The notes under the pieces were generated by a model that was given only the letters and a program-made list of their open reading frames with translations, searched no databases and was not told the DNA's origin. The position numbers and the translations under genes are program-made. Shown here piece by piece: positions 18,604 through 26,056 of a stretch of DNA of 64,000 bases. Source of the stretch: Gemmatimonadales bacterium. Lineage in GTDB: Bacteria > Gemmatimonadota > Gemmatimonadetes > Gemmatimonadales > GWC2-71-9. The stretch lies in contig DASUJH010000034.1 of assembly GCA_036279355.1 (NCBI GenBank), forward strand, positions 1-64,000. The letters run 5' to 3'. Within the stretch, counting starts at the first letter, position 1. Every line of letters begins with the position of its first letter.

Positions 18604-19986
18604 TCAAAGGTGCGCCGCGATTCCTCCCACCACTGCGACCAGTCCCACCCCCAGCAGTATTCCCCAAAGCGGCAGCACGAACCGGAACCAGCGGCCGAAG
18701 GGCACGCCGAGCGCCGCGAGGATCGCCATGAGCGCACCGTTGGTCGGCGTCACCACGTCGCAGAGGCCGGCGCCGTACTGGTACGCCAGCACGGTCACCT
18801 GCCGGGAGAGACCGAGCAGATCCGACACCGGCACCAGGATGGGGATCGTGAGCACCGCCTGTCCGCTTACGCTCGGCACGGGTATGTGGATCAATGTGTG
18901 CGCCGCCACCATGGCGGAAGCGGAGAGCGCCACCGGCAGGTGCGCGAGCGGGGTAAAGAGCCCGTGGACGATGGTGTCGAGAATGCGGCCCTCGTCCAAC
19001 GCGATGTAGATGGCTCGTGCAAAGCCCACGATCATCGCCGCCCCCGCCATCGCGCGGAAACCGGTCACGAACGCCTCCGCGGTCCCCGACCAGCCCATGC
19101 CGGCCACAAGCCCGGCCGCGAGTCCCATGAGGAAGAACACCGCCGACAGCTCGTCGAAGCCCCAGCCGAGCCGCAGGACGCCCACGACGAGCAGCACGAA
19201 CGCAGCGAGGACGAGCAGTAGCACCACGGCCTCCCGGCCGCGGGGAGTGGCCGCGGCGGTCTGGTCGGGGAGCGCCTCGCGCATCGGATCGGGCTTCCGC
19301 CTGGTGCGCGCCGCATAGCGCATGGTCCAAGCGATCCAGATCGTGAGGGCGAGAGCGAGGAAGAGCGCCCGGTACGCGCTGCCCGAGAGCGGCGGCAGCT
19401 CGGCCAACTTCTGTGCGATGCCGACCTGGAACGGATTGATGGGGCTGAACGCCGAGCCGATAGCTGCCGCGCCCACGCTGATGGCTGCCGCCGTCACCGC
19501 GTCGAAGCCGAGGCGGCGCGTGAGAACGAGGAGGAGAGGTACGAACGCGATGATCTCCTCCTGCATGTTCTCCACCGCGCCGCCGGCCGCAAACGCGAGC
19601 GAGGCCACCGGGATCACGAGCGCCTCCCGCGTGCTGAGCTTGCGCACCATCCATCCCACCGCTTCGCCGAGGGCGCCGGTCTGCTCCACCACCGCGAAGG
19701 CGCCGCCCACGAGAAAGACGAGGAACACCACCGAGGCCGCGTCTACCAACCCCTTGGGTACGGCGACAACCGCCTCGAACGGCCCGACGGGCCGCGCCTC
19801 CACGCGGGCGTACGTTCCAGGCACGACGACGCTGCGCCCCGTCGCGGGATTCTCACGCCGCTCGTACCGCCCCGCCGGCAGTACGTAACTCAGCAGTACG
19901 GCCACGACCAGGCAGCCGAGCAGGAGGACGATGGGATGGGGGAGGCGGAGCCTCGACTGAAGCCGAACCCCTAGAGGGTCCGGCAC
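18604..19986 (-). CDS. YfcC/DcuC-type membrane transporter
   Basis: 460 residues and about 12 hydrophobic segments, matching the C4-dicarboxylate/basic amino acid YfcC-like family. Recognisable parts are the N-terminal helix with LSYVLPAGRYERRE, the re-entrant-like stretch FAAGGAVENMQEEIIAF, INPFQVGIAQ and the C-terminal PSVSGQAVLTIPI and GLCDVVTPTNGAL. These proteins move carboxylates or peptides across the inner membrane; the substrate is not decided. The GTG at 19986 overlaps the upstream gene by 16 bases and no in-frame ATG exists nearby, so the start is inferred. Confidence 0.85.
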   Translation of the reverse strand: MPDPLGVRLQSRLRLPHPIVLLLGCLVVAVLLSYVLPAGRYERRENPATGRSVVVPGTYARVEARPVGPFEAVVAVPKGLVDAASVVFLVFLVGGAFAVVEQTGALGEAVGWMVRKLSTREALVIPVASLAFAAGGAVENMQEEIIAFVPLLLVLTRRLGFDAVTAAAISVGAAAIGSAFSPINPFQVGIAQKLAELPPLSGSAYRALFLALALTIWIAWTMRYAARTRRKPDPMREALPDQTAAATPRGREAVVLLLVLAAFVLLVVGVLRLGWGFDELSAVFFLMGLAAGLVAGMGWSGTAEAFVTGFRAMAGAAMIVGFARAIYIALDEGRILDTIVHGLFTPLAHLPVALSASAMVAAHTLIHIPVPSVSGQAVLTIPILVPVSDLLGLSRQVTVLAYQYGAGLCDVVTPTNGALMAILAALGVPFGRWFRFVLPLWGILLGVGLVAVVGGIAAHL

Positions 19987-20243
19987 TCGCGGCTCACCGG
20001 CGGCGTGTTGGTGCAGGCGATGGATTCGTTCATGCCCTTCGCAATGGGGCCGCACGCGGCGGTCCGGGCCTGCCGCTCCGCGTCATCGGTCGATGCCGCC
20101 GACGCGGCGGCATGCCCCGATTTTCCGTTGTAGGCAACGGCGACGGTGCACTCGAACCGCTGGGACGCGAGCGTCGTGTAGAGCAGCAGCGCGGCGAACG
20201 CGGCGAGCGCGACCAGGGTGAGAACCGTGCTTCGGCGCGGCAT
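19971..20243 (-). CDS. Small membrane-anchored protein
   Basis: 90 residues from an ATG with GGAG 8 bases upstream. One N-terminal membrane segment (STVLTLVALAAFAALLLYTTL) is followed by a short periplasmic-type domain with four cysteines (FECTVAV, TAACG, IACTN, RECRTL) that could pair. It is probably an anchored periplasmic protein. It overlaps the transporter start and is likely co-transcribed with it; an accessory role is possible but unproven. Family not recognised. Confidence 0.65.
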   Translation of the reverse strand: MPRRSTVLTLVALAAFAALLLYTTLASQRFECTVAVAYNGKSGHAAASAASTDDAERQARTAACGPIAKGMNESIACTNTPPVSRECRTL

Positions 20244-20355
20244 GTCGATCTCCGGATGGATGCCGGAATATTTCCCGCCGGCACGGGTGACGCCAGCCAC
20301 TGCCGGGCCGCGCCGCCGCGCGAATAGTATTCAGGCGTCAGCATGGGAAGGCTCG

Positions 20356-20673
20356 ATGCGTGAGTCGGGGAAGACTGGTTGGACTTGGCGCGGCGCACTG
20401 CGGCTGCTGGCCGGCGCGAGCGGCACGCTGACGGGCATGCTCGCGGTCGTGCTCTTGCTCGATTGGTCCGGTCTCCCCGGCCCCGGGGCGATCCCGGCGG
20501 ACGCGGCGCGATTTCTCGGCGCACTCGCCCTGTTCGCGGCGGCGCTCAGCGCGCTGTTGCTTCTGGCCGCGTCGTGGCCGGGAGAGGTGCGGCCCCGGCC
20601 CCGCGGCCCCGGCGGCGGTGAGCCGGTGCCGCTGGATCGGCGCGCCTCCGGCCGCGCTCGGCGGGCCGCCTAG
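20356..20673 (+). CDS. Small two-helix membrane protein
   Basis: 105 residues; the ATG at 20356 is preceded by GGGAAGG with good spacing, and a -10-like TAGTAT lies at 20326-20331. Two hydrophobic segments (around residues 14-37 and 50-71) are followed by an Arg/Pro/Gly-rich cytosolic tail. The stop codon directly abuts the GTG of the next gene, the JAMM-like protein, so the two are surely co-transcribed. Function unknown. Confidence 0.65.
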   Translation: MRESGKTGWTWRGALRLLAGASGTLTGMLAVVLLLDWSGLPGPGAIPADAARFLGALALFAAALSALLLLAASWPGEVRPRPRGPGGGEPVPLDRRASGRARRAA

Positions 20674-21252
20674 GTGGCGGCCATTCCGCGCGCCGCGCTT
20701 GCGCTGGCGCTCGCCGCCGTGCTCGCCGGCGCGGCGGCGTTCGCCACCACCAGCGTCCAGCGCGATACCGGACCCAGGGTGGTGCTCTACCGGGCCGCGC
20801 GTGACTCGATGAACGCGGTGTTCATCGACGGCAATCGCCACTGGAACGAGCTGGCCGACCTCAACACACTGGAGCGGATGCTTGGCACTGTACGTCCGAC
20901 CCAGCGCGAATTCCTGGGCTGTCTGCAGGGCCACGTCGATGGCTCGACCGTCGTGATTGATGGTTGGGTGCCCGCCAGCAACATGAAGCAACTTCAGCTC
21001 GCCGTCACCGGCGACTGCGACAGCGTGCCGCGGCTCGTGGGCACCTGGCACACCCATCCCTACCACGCCGACGTCGACAACAAGCCGGTCAAGGAGCGCT
21101 CGCTCTCGAAGCAGGATCTCATGACCTTCGGCGAGTCGTCATTCCCGGTGACGCTGGTCGTCTGGGACGTGGACTCGATCGATGTCGCCGCCCGCGGGCG
21201 CGGCGGTGAGATCCGCCACCCTGCGCCGCTTCGGGTGACGCCGCTAGAGTAA
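20674..21252 (+). CDS. Membrane-anchored JAMM/MPN-like protein
   Basis: 192 residues from GTG 20674. An N-terminal hydrophobic anchor (about 8-25) precedes a domain that looks like a bacterial JAB/JAMM metalloprotease. Glu79 lies in QREFLGCLQGHVDG, the zinc site His-x-His is in GTWHTHPYH (126, 128), and Ser145/Asp148 are in LSKQDLMTF. The loop between His and Ser is longer than usual. JAMM enzymes cleave isopeptide or peptide bonds with a zinc. Location on the periplasmic side is inferred from the anchor. No ubiquitin-like or E1-like gene is adjacent. It overlaps convergent mgtE by 9 bases. Confidence 0.72.
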   Translation: MAAIPRAALALALAAVLAGAAAFATTSVQRDTGPRVVLYRAARDSMNAVFIDGNRHWNELADLNTLERMLGTVRPTQREFLGCLQGHVDGSTVVIDGWVPASNMKQLQLAVTGDCDSVPRLVGTWHTHPYHADVDNKPVKERSLSKQDLMTFGESSFPVTLVVWDVDSIDVAARGRGGEIRHPAPLRVTPLE

Positions 21253-22635
21253 GGTGCCCCGGAGGATCACGAGCGCCACGCTGAAGTAGATCACGAGGCC
21301 GGTCACGTCCACCAGCGTCGCCACGAATGGGGCGGACGCGCTCGCCGGATCGAAGCCGAGGCGGCGGAGCACGAACGGCAGCATCGAGCCGGCGAGCGAG
21401 CCGAAGAGTACCACGCCCACGAGCGCCATCCCCACGGTGAGCGCCACCAGCCGGTAGTTCGCCCCGTAGTCGTACCATCCCACGGCCTGCCACGTGAAGA
21501 TGCGCAGGATGCCGATAAGCCCGAGGATCACGCCGAGGGCGAGGCCCGACGGCAGCTCGCGCATCGCCACGCGCCACCAGTCGCGCAGCGTCACCTCACG
21601 GAGCGCCATCGCGCGGATGATGAGCGAGGTGGCCTGCGACCCTGAGTTGCCGCCCGAGCTGATGATGAGCGGAATGAAGAGCGCCAGCACTACGGCGCGG
21701 CTGATCTCCGCCTCGAAGTGCCCCATTGCCGTGGCCGTGAGCATTTCGCCGAGGAAGAGGGCGCAGAGCCACCCCGCCCGCTTTTTCACCATGTTGATGA
21801 GCCCGATCTGCATGTAGGGCTCCTCGAGCGCCTCCATACCGCCGAACTTCTGCACGTCCTCGGTGTTTTCGCGCACCAGCGCATCGATGATGTCGTCCAC
21901 CGTCACGATGCCGAGCACCCGCTGGGCGTCGTCGAGCACGGGGATTGCCAGGAGGTTGTACTTGGAAATGAGCCGCGCGACCTCCTCGCGATCAGTAAAG
22001 GGCCGGACGCTCACCAGCTTGGGCGCATCGCTCACCTCGGCGACGTGCTGGTGCGGGTCGGCCACCATGAGCTCGCGGAGCGACACGACGTGGCGGAGCC
22101 GCTGATCGCGCGGGTCCAGCACGTAGATCGCGTACACCGTCTCCTTCGCCTGGCCGACCTCGCGGATGTAGGCCTGGACCCGCTCGACCGTCCAATCGCC
22201 CGGGACGCCGAGATACTCGGTCGTCATGATGCCGCCGGCGCTGGTCGGCGGATAGCGCATGAGCAGGTCGAGCGCCTGCCGCGTGGGCGCGGCCAGGACA
22301 TGGCTCAGCCGTCCGCGTGCCTCGGGGTCGAGCTCGCGGAACAGCTCTACCTGCTGGTCGGCCGACATCGCCTCGACCAGCGGCACCGCGCGCGACGCAT
22401 CGAGCCGGGCCACGATCTCGCCGCGGCGGCTCAACTCGGGCTCGTCGAACACCTGCACGGCGCGGTGGAACGGCAGCGCCGCCACCACGCGCACCGCCGG
22501 CTCGAGCGGCAGGTCGTTCAGCGCCTCGGCGATGTCGGCCGGGAGAAAATCGGCGCACGCAGCCTGGAAGTCCTCCTCGTCGCCGGAGAGGAGGTAGAGC
22601 AGTTCGGGGGAGGGGGGGGCGGACTTCGCGGTCAT
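21244..22635 (-). CDS. mgtE: Magnesium transporter MgtE
   Basis: 463 residues with the MgtE layout: N-terminal superhelical domain (LNDLPLEPAVRVVAALP and RELDPEARGRLSHVLAAP), two CBS domains (about 140-265, including TVDDIIDALVREN), then five membrane helices with the pore signature SSGGNSGSQATSLIIRA. It is an Mg2+-gated channel in the inner membrane; the cytosolic domains close the pore when Mg2+ is high. The ATG overlaps the cutA stop as ATGA, so expression is coupled to cutA. Confidence 0.95.
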   Translation of the reverse strand: MTAKSAPPSPELLYLLSGDEEDFQAACADFLPADIAEALNDLPLEPAVRVVAALPFHRAVQVFDEPELSRRGEIVARLDASRAVPLVEAMSADQQVELFRELDPEARGRLSHVLAAPTRQALDLLMRYPPTSAGGIMTTEYLGVPGDWTVERVQAYIREVGQAKETVYAIYVLDPRDQRLRHVVSLRELMVADPHQHVAEVSDAPKLVSVRPFTDREEVARLISKYNLLAIPVLDDAQRVLGIVTVDDIIDALVRENTEDVQKFGGMEALEEPYMQIGLINMVKKRAGWLCALFLGEMLTATAMGHFEAEISRAVVLALFIPLIISSGGNSGSQATSLIIRAMALREVTLRDWWRVAMRELPSGLALGVILGLIGILRIFTWQAVGWYDYGANYRLVALTVGMALVGVVLFGSLAGSMLPFVLRRLGFDPASASAPFVATLVDVTGLVIYFSVALVILRGTLL

Positions 22636-22979
22636 GGCTCGGACGGGCTCGGCGTGGGCGCGGAACGCACGCACTCCTCGATCCAGGCGAGATAGGCCGG
22701 GTTCGCCGCCACGATCGGAAGCGCGATCACTTCAGGAACGTCGTAGGGATGGAGCGCCGCGAGCCGGGCCGCGAGCGCCGGAAAGCGGGCGCGGGTGGTC
22801 TTGAGGTGACAGTACCACTCCTCCGCCCGCTCCACCGCGCCTTGCCAGCGGTAGATGCTCGCGATCGGGCCCGCGATCTGAGCGCAGGCCGCGAGTCGCT
22901 CATCCACCAGGGCCATGCCCAGGCGCTCGGCTGCTTCGCGCGAGTCGAGCGTGGTGGTGACCTGGCAGCACTCGATCAT
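22632..22979 (-). CDS. cutA: CutA1-family divalent cation tolerance protein
   Basis: 115 residues, normal for CutA1, a small trimeric ferredoxin-like protein linked to copper and other divalent cation tolerance. Conserved pieces are VTTTLDSREAAERL, LVDERLAACAQI, SIYRWQGAVERAEEWYCHLKT and HPYDVPEVIALPI. It is immediately upstream of mgtE with a 4-base overlap, a sensible pairing of metal-related genes. The biochemical role of the family is still poorly defined. Confidence 0.95.
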   Translation of the reverse strand: MIECCQVTTTLDSREAAERLGMALVDERLAACAQIAGPIASIYRWQGAVERAEEWYCHLKTTRARFPALAARLAALHPYDVPEVIALPIVAANPAYLAWIEECVRSAPTPSPSEP

Positions 22980-23024
22980 GGGACGGCTCTGCGCGCCGTG
23001 GATTCCTGCCGGCGCGGCGCCGCG

Positions 23025-23441
23025 CTAGGTGCCTGCGTTGGCCTTGCCGCCCGCCGCACCGGCTCCCGGCGGGAGGTCGGGGGTGTCGGCGGGTCGCTCG
23101 CCATCAGCGACCGGTACCACTGCGGTTCGCCAGCCACTCTTGAACTTGACGGTGAGCCGGCTGCCCAGCGTGTCGACCGTGATGTTGACGACGTCGGGCA
23201 TGGTGCGCGCGTATGCCGTCGCGACGCCCGCGGCGTGCGCCAGCTCCTCGAGCGAGTTGCCGGTGTGCGCCTGAGCGAATGCACGCCCGATGGCGATCAC
23301 CTCGGCCTCCTCGTGGCCATAGCGCGCCCACTGGTCGGCCGGAGTCAGGCCCTTCTGCGAGCTGATGCGCGGATACACGTCGTACGCTCGGCAGCCGGCG
23401 AGTGCCACGAGCAGGATGGCGGACGCGAGCGCACGGTGCAT
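23025..23441 (-). CDS. Lipoprotein of unknown function
   Basis: 138 residues. The start ATG at 23441 gives a clean lipoprotein signal, with LLVALAGC as the lipobox (Cys17). The mature part contains TPADQWARYGHEEAEVIAIGRAFAQAH and a strand-rich piece TVDTLGSRLTVKFKSGWR, ending in a Pro/Ala/Gly tail. No family recognised. It lies 45 bases before cutA on the same strand and has its own likely promoter (TATTAT near 23475). Confidence 0.7.
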   Translation of the reverse strand: MHRALASAILLVALAGCRAYDVYPRISSQKGLTPADQWARYGHEEAEVIAIGRAFAQAHTGNSLEELAHAAGVATAYARTMPDVVNITVDTLGSRLTVKFKSGWRTAVVPVADGERPADTPDLPPGAGAAGGKANAGT

Positions 23442-23472
23442 GGACGAGGTCCTCGGCGAGGGGTTCGGCCCG

Positions 23473-23478
23473 ATAATA
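23473..23478 (-). promoter_or_regulatory. -10 hexamer TATTAT before the lipoprotein gene
   Basis: On the minus strand TTGTATATTATCG stands out in a GC-rich setting about 31 bases before the start codon. TATTAT or the overlapping TATATT could serve as -10; no good -35 is seen. Confidence 0.4.
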
Positions 23479-23484
23479 TACAAC

Positions 23485-24450
23485 TCAGAACGTGACTTGG
23501 AACTGCGCCAGCACCTCGCCTCGGCGGATGCCGGGCGCGCCGATCTTGCGGGAGATGTACTCCAGCACGCATCGCGTGCGCCGGCTCCATGGATAGGCGT
23601 TCACCGCCGCGGTCCACGCCCGGTTCTTCCGCTGCGGGCTCACCGCGTCACGAGTGAACCACTCGTACTTGCCCACGAGCTGCACGCTCGGGATCAAGAA
23701 GTAGCCCGCGAGCGCATACCAGCCCTCGTCCACCGGCGCATCGATGCCATCGCGCGATCCGGCGACGTATTCGCCCCGCGCGACGAAGCCGTGCGCCTCG
23801 TAGTTGGCGTCGGCGCCGTAGCGGGTGCTGTCGCCGAAGTAGCGCGCCAGGTTGGCGCCCAGGGAGACTCCGGCGATGGGGCGGACGACGAGTCGCGCAA
23901 CACCCAGCACCGTCGAATCGCGGTTAGCGGTGACGTTCTGGCCCTCGCCGTTGAATACGCCGGTGTAGAGCGTGGCGATCCGATGCATCGTGTACTCGCC
24001 CATGAGACCGATGTCGCGCTTGGGCGCGAGTGAGTCCACGACGGTGGAGCGGTCGGCGGTCTCGACCACCGTGAGCGACGTCGTGAACTCCCGGGTGAAC
24101 GGTGTCTTGAACTGGCCCGCCTCGAGCGCCCACGGCCCTCGCGGTGCGTAGCGGACGTACGCGTCCTGGAGCGAGACGGTGGCGCTGCCAGCGCCGGCCG
24201 AGCCGGTGCGGAACTCGCCCTGGATGCGCCAGGTGAGCCCGGGCGCGACGGCTCCGCCGGCCGCGAGCCGCGCGCGGTTGATGCTCGCAGTGAGCCCGAT
24301 GTCTGTCTGGTAGGTTTCGCGGACCTGCGCGTAACCGCTGAGACGCACGATCGGCGCCTCGGCCGACTTGTCGGGAGCTGGCGCCGACTGGGCGGCGAGC
24401 GGCGCTGCGGCCGCGAGCAGCAGGAGCGCCCGGCAGATGAAGCGGAGCAT
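23485..24450 (-). CDS. Phosphate-selective-type outer membrane porin (OprO/OprP-like)
   Basis: 321 residues from ATG 24450 after AAGGTGG. A signal peptide ends in PLAAQSA near residue 22. The rest is made of alternating beta strands with typical OprP phrases: VRLSGYAQVRETYQ, YVRYAPRGPWALEAGQFKTPFTREF, and a final strand ending in phenylalanine (LAQFQVTF), as required for barrel insertion. It would form an outer-membrane channel. Phosphate selectivity is a family label only. It lies downstream of the ModE-type gene, separated by a large inverted repeat. Confidence 0.85.
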   Translation of the reverse strand: MLRFICRALLLLAAAAPLAAQSAPAPDKSAEAPIVRLSGYAQVRETYQTDIGLTASINRARLAAGGAVAPGLTWRIQGEFRTGSAGAGSATVSLQDAYVRYAPRGPWALEAGQFKTPFTREFTTSLTVVETADRSTVVDSLAPKRDIGLMGEYTMHRIATLYTGVFNGEGQNVTANRDSTVLGVARLVVRPIAGVSLGANLARYFGDSTRYGADANYEAHGFVARGEYVAGSRDGIDAPVDEGWYALAGYFLIPSVQLVGKYEWFTRDAVSPQRKNRAWTAAVNAYPWSRRTRCVLEYISRKIGAPGIRRGEVLAQFQVTF

Positions 24451-24489
24451 GGCCACCTTGGGAGGGAGACTCGCCAAGGTATCGCGCAC

Positions 24490-24523
24490 CGGTCCGATAG
24501 GCAACACGTTGCCTATCGGACCG
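24490..24523. repeat. 34-bp near-perfect inverted repeat (16-bp arms, 2-base centre)
   Basis: Arms 24490-24505 and 24508-24523 are exact reverse complements around a central AC. The arms contain GGTCCGATAGGCAAC, which is less GC-rich than the surroundings. It lies between the stop of the ModE-type gene (24531) and the porin start (24450). No U-run follows on the minus strand, so it may be a protein-binding site for porin control or an unusual terminator. Confidence 0.8.
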
Positions 24524-24530
24524 CGCGCGG

Positions 24531-24905
24531 CTACGCTTGAGGCCGCGCGAGCGCCCGGGCAAACGCGCGGGCGCTCGCGCGCTCGACACGGTCGCGCCAC
24601 GCGCGGTAGAGTCGAATGAGGCGGCGCGCTTCGGGCGTGAGCTCCGCCCGGCCGCGCACGGCGCCGCCTCGCCGAGTCACGACGAGCGGCGTGCCGAGCG
24701 CCCGCTCCATTCGCCGGATGCGGGTCAAGCAGGTGCGATAGCTCATCCGAGTGGTACGGCACCCCGCGCGAATGGTCCCCGTGCGATCGATGCCTTCGAG
24801 CAGTTGCACATAGCGCGGGCCCATGAGGAACTCGCCGTCAAGCACGAGCCAGCCCTTGATCTGGCCGGCGAGGCCCGGCGGGAGAGCGGAAGCAGCGTCT
24901 GGCAT
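24531..24905 (-). CDS. ModE-type winged-helix regulator (DNA-binding domain only)
   Basis: 124 residues. The central part fits the N-terminal DNA-binding domain of ModE: GPRYVQLLEGIDRTGTIRAG, then the recognition segment RTTRMSYRTCLTRIRRMERALG, then the wing PLVVTRRGGAVRGRAELTPEAR. No molybdate-binding (MOP) domain follows, so metal sensing, if any, is not by the usual route. It is divergent from the WtpA-type binding protein gene (95-bp gap), which supports a role in molybdate or tungstate control. The C-terminal Arg/Ala tail is of unknown use. Confidence 0.78.
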   Translation of the reverse strand: MPDAASALPPGLAGQIKGWLVLDGEFLMGPRYVQLLEGIDRTGTIRAGCRTTRMSYRTCLTRIRRMERALGTPLVVTRRGGAVRGRAELTPEARRLIRLYRAWRDRVERASARAFARALARPQA

Positions 24906-25000
24906 CGGTCAATCACCGGTCGAAGCGCAGCTAACATAACGGGGCACGACCCGGCGCGGGCCGCCGAGTCCGGACCATTCTCGAACCGGTTGGAGCGATC

Positions 25001-25996
25001 ATGCTGATCCTCTCGTCCCAGCGGCGGTGTGCGCTGCTCGCCCTCGTTGCGGCGCTATGGGCGTGCGGCCCGCGCGGGGGTGCCAGCGCCACCCCGCATG
25101 ATGCAGCGCATGGTGGGCAGGACCTCGCGGGGCGCCTTGTGGTGTACAACGCCGGCAGCCTGGCCAAGCCGTTCGGCGATCTGCTGAAGGCGTTTCACTC
25201 CCGGCATCCGCGCGTCGCGCCCGCCGAGGAGAACTCCGGCAGCCTCGAAGCGGCGCGCAAGCTCACCGAACTGGGCAAGATTCCCGACGTGATCGGCGTC
25301 GCCGACTACGGCGTCATCCCCAAACTGCTCATTCCGGAATTCGCCACCTGGTACGCCAGCTTCGCGACCAACGCGATGGTGCTGGCGTACACCGATCGCT
25401 CGACGGCGGCCGCGGAAATCAACGACGACAACTGGTGGCGCATCCTGCTCCGGCCGGGTGTGCGCTCGGGCCATTCCAACCCGGCGCTCGATCCCAACGG
25501 CTACCGGACGCTCATGGTCTATCAACTGGCCGAGAGGTTCTATCACCAGCCGGGGCTCGCCGAGCGGCTCCGCCGCGCGGTCCCGGCGCGGAACGTTCGC
25601 CCGAAGGAAGTCGATCTGACCGCGCTGGTGCAGGCCGGCGAGCTCGACTACGCCTGGACCTACTACTCGGTCGCGAAGACGACCGGTCTCCGCCACGTCG
25701 ACCTGCCCGCCGCGATCAATCTGAGCGACCCGTCGAAGGCAGACTGGTACGCAGAGGCGCGCGTGTGGGTGCCGGCCCCGGGCCGCGCCGCCCGCGATTC
25801 GGTCGAGTTCGTGGGCCAGCCGATCGTATATGCGCTCACGATTCCCACCGCGGCCCCCCATCCAGAGGTCGCAGCCGCGTTCGTGCACTTCATCTTCTCC
25901 CCCGACGGGCAGGCGATCCTCCGCGACGCCGGCTTCGTCGTCCTGCCGAAGCCGGAGCTCGGCGGCCCCGGCACTCCGCCCGCCGGGCTCTTCTGA
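25001..25996 (+). CDS. Molybdate/tungstate-binding lipoprotein (WtpA/ModA-like)
   Basis: 331 residues. The signal LALVAALWACGPRGG has a lipobox (Cys22), so it is a lipid-anchored periplasmic binding protein. The mature domain shows VVYNAGSLAKPFGDLLKAFH, DVIGVADYGVIPKLL, SGHSNPALDPNGYRTLM and GELDYAWTYYSVA, the WtpA/ModA pattern. It would deliver the oxyanion to an ABC importer, but no permease or ATPase gene follows; the next gene is P5C dehydrogenase. GGAG lies 6 bases before the ATG. The divergent ModE-type regulator supports the metal assignment. Confidence 0.87.
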   Translation: MLILSSQRRCALLALVAALWACGPRGGASATPHDAAHGGQDLAGRLVVYNAGSLAKPFGDLLKAFHSRHPRVAPAEENSGSLEAARKLTELGKIPDVIGVADYGVIPKLLIPEFATWYASFATNAMVLAYTDRSTAAAEINDDNWWRILLRPGVRSGHSNPALDPNGYRTLMVYQLAERFYHQPGLAERLRRAVPARNVRPKEVDLTALVQAGELDYAWTYYSVAKTTGLRHVDLPAAINLSDPSKADWYAEARVWVPAPGRAARDSVEFVGQPIVYALTIPTAAPHPEVAAAFVHFIFSPDGQAILRDAGFVVLPKPELGGPGTPPAGLF

Positions 25997-26056
25997 CCGG
26001 GCGCGTCCTGCGGTAGCGCGGCACCGGCGCGCGATGCGACGATTATCTTCCGGGCC

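Noticed and set aside
24490-24523. Inverted repeat as ends of a mobile element
   Set aside because: Only one copy of the dyad is seen, with no flanking direct repeat and no transposase gene between arms.
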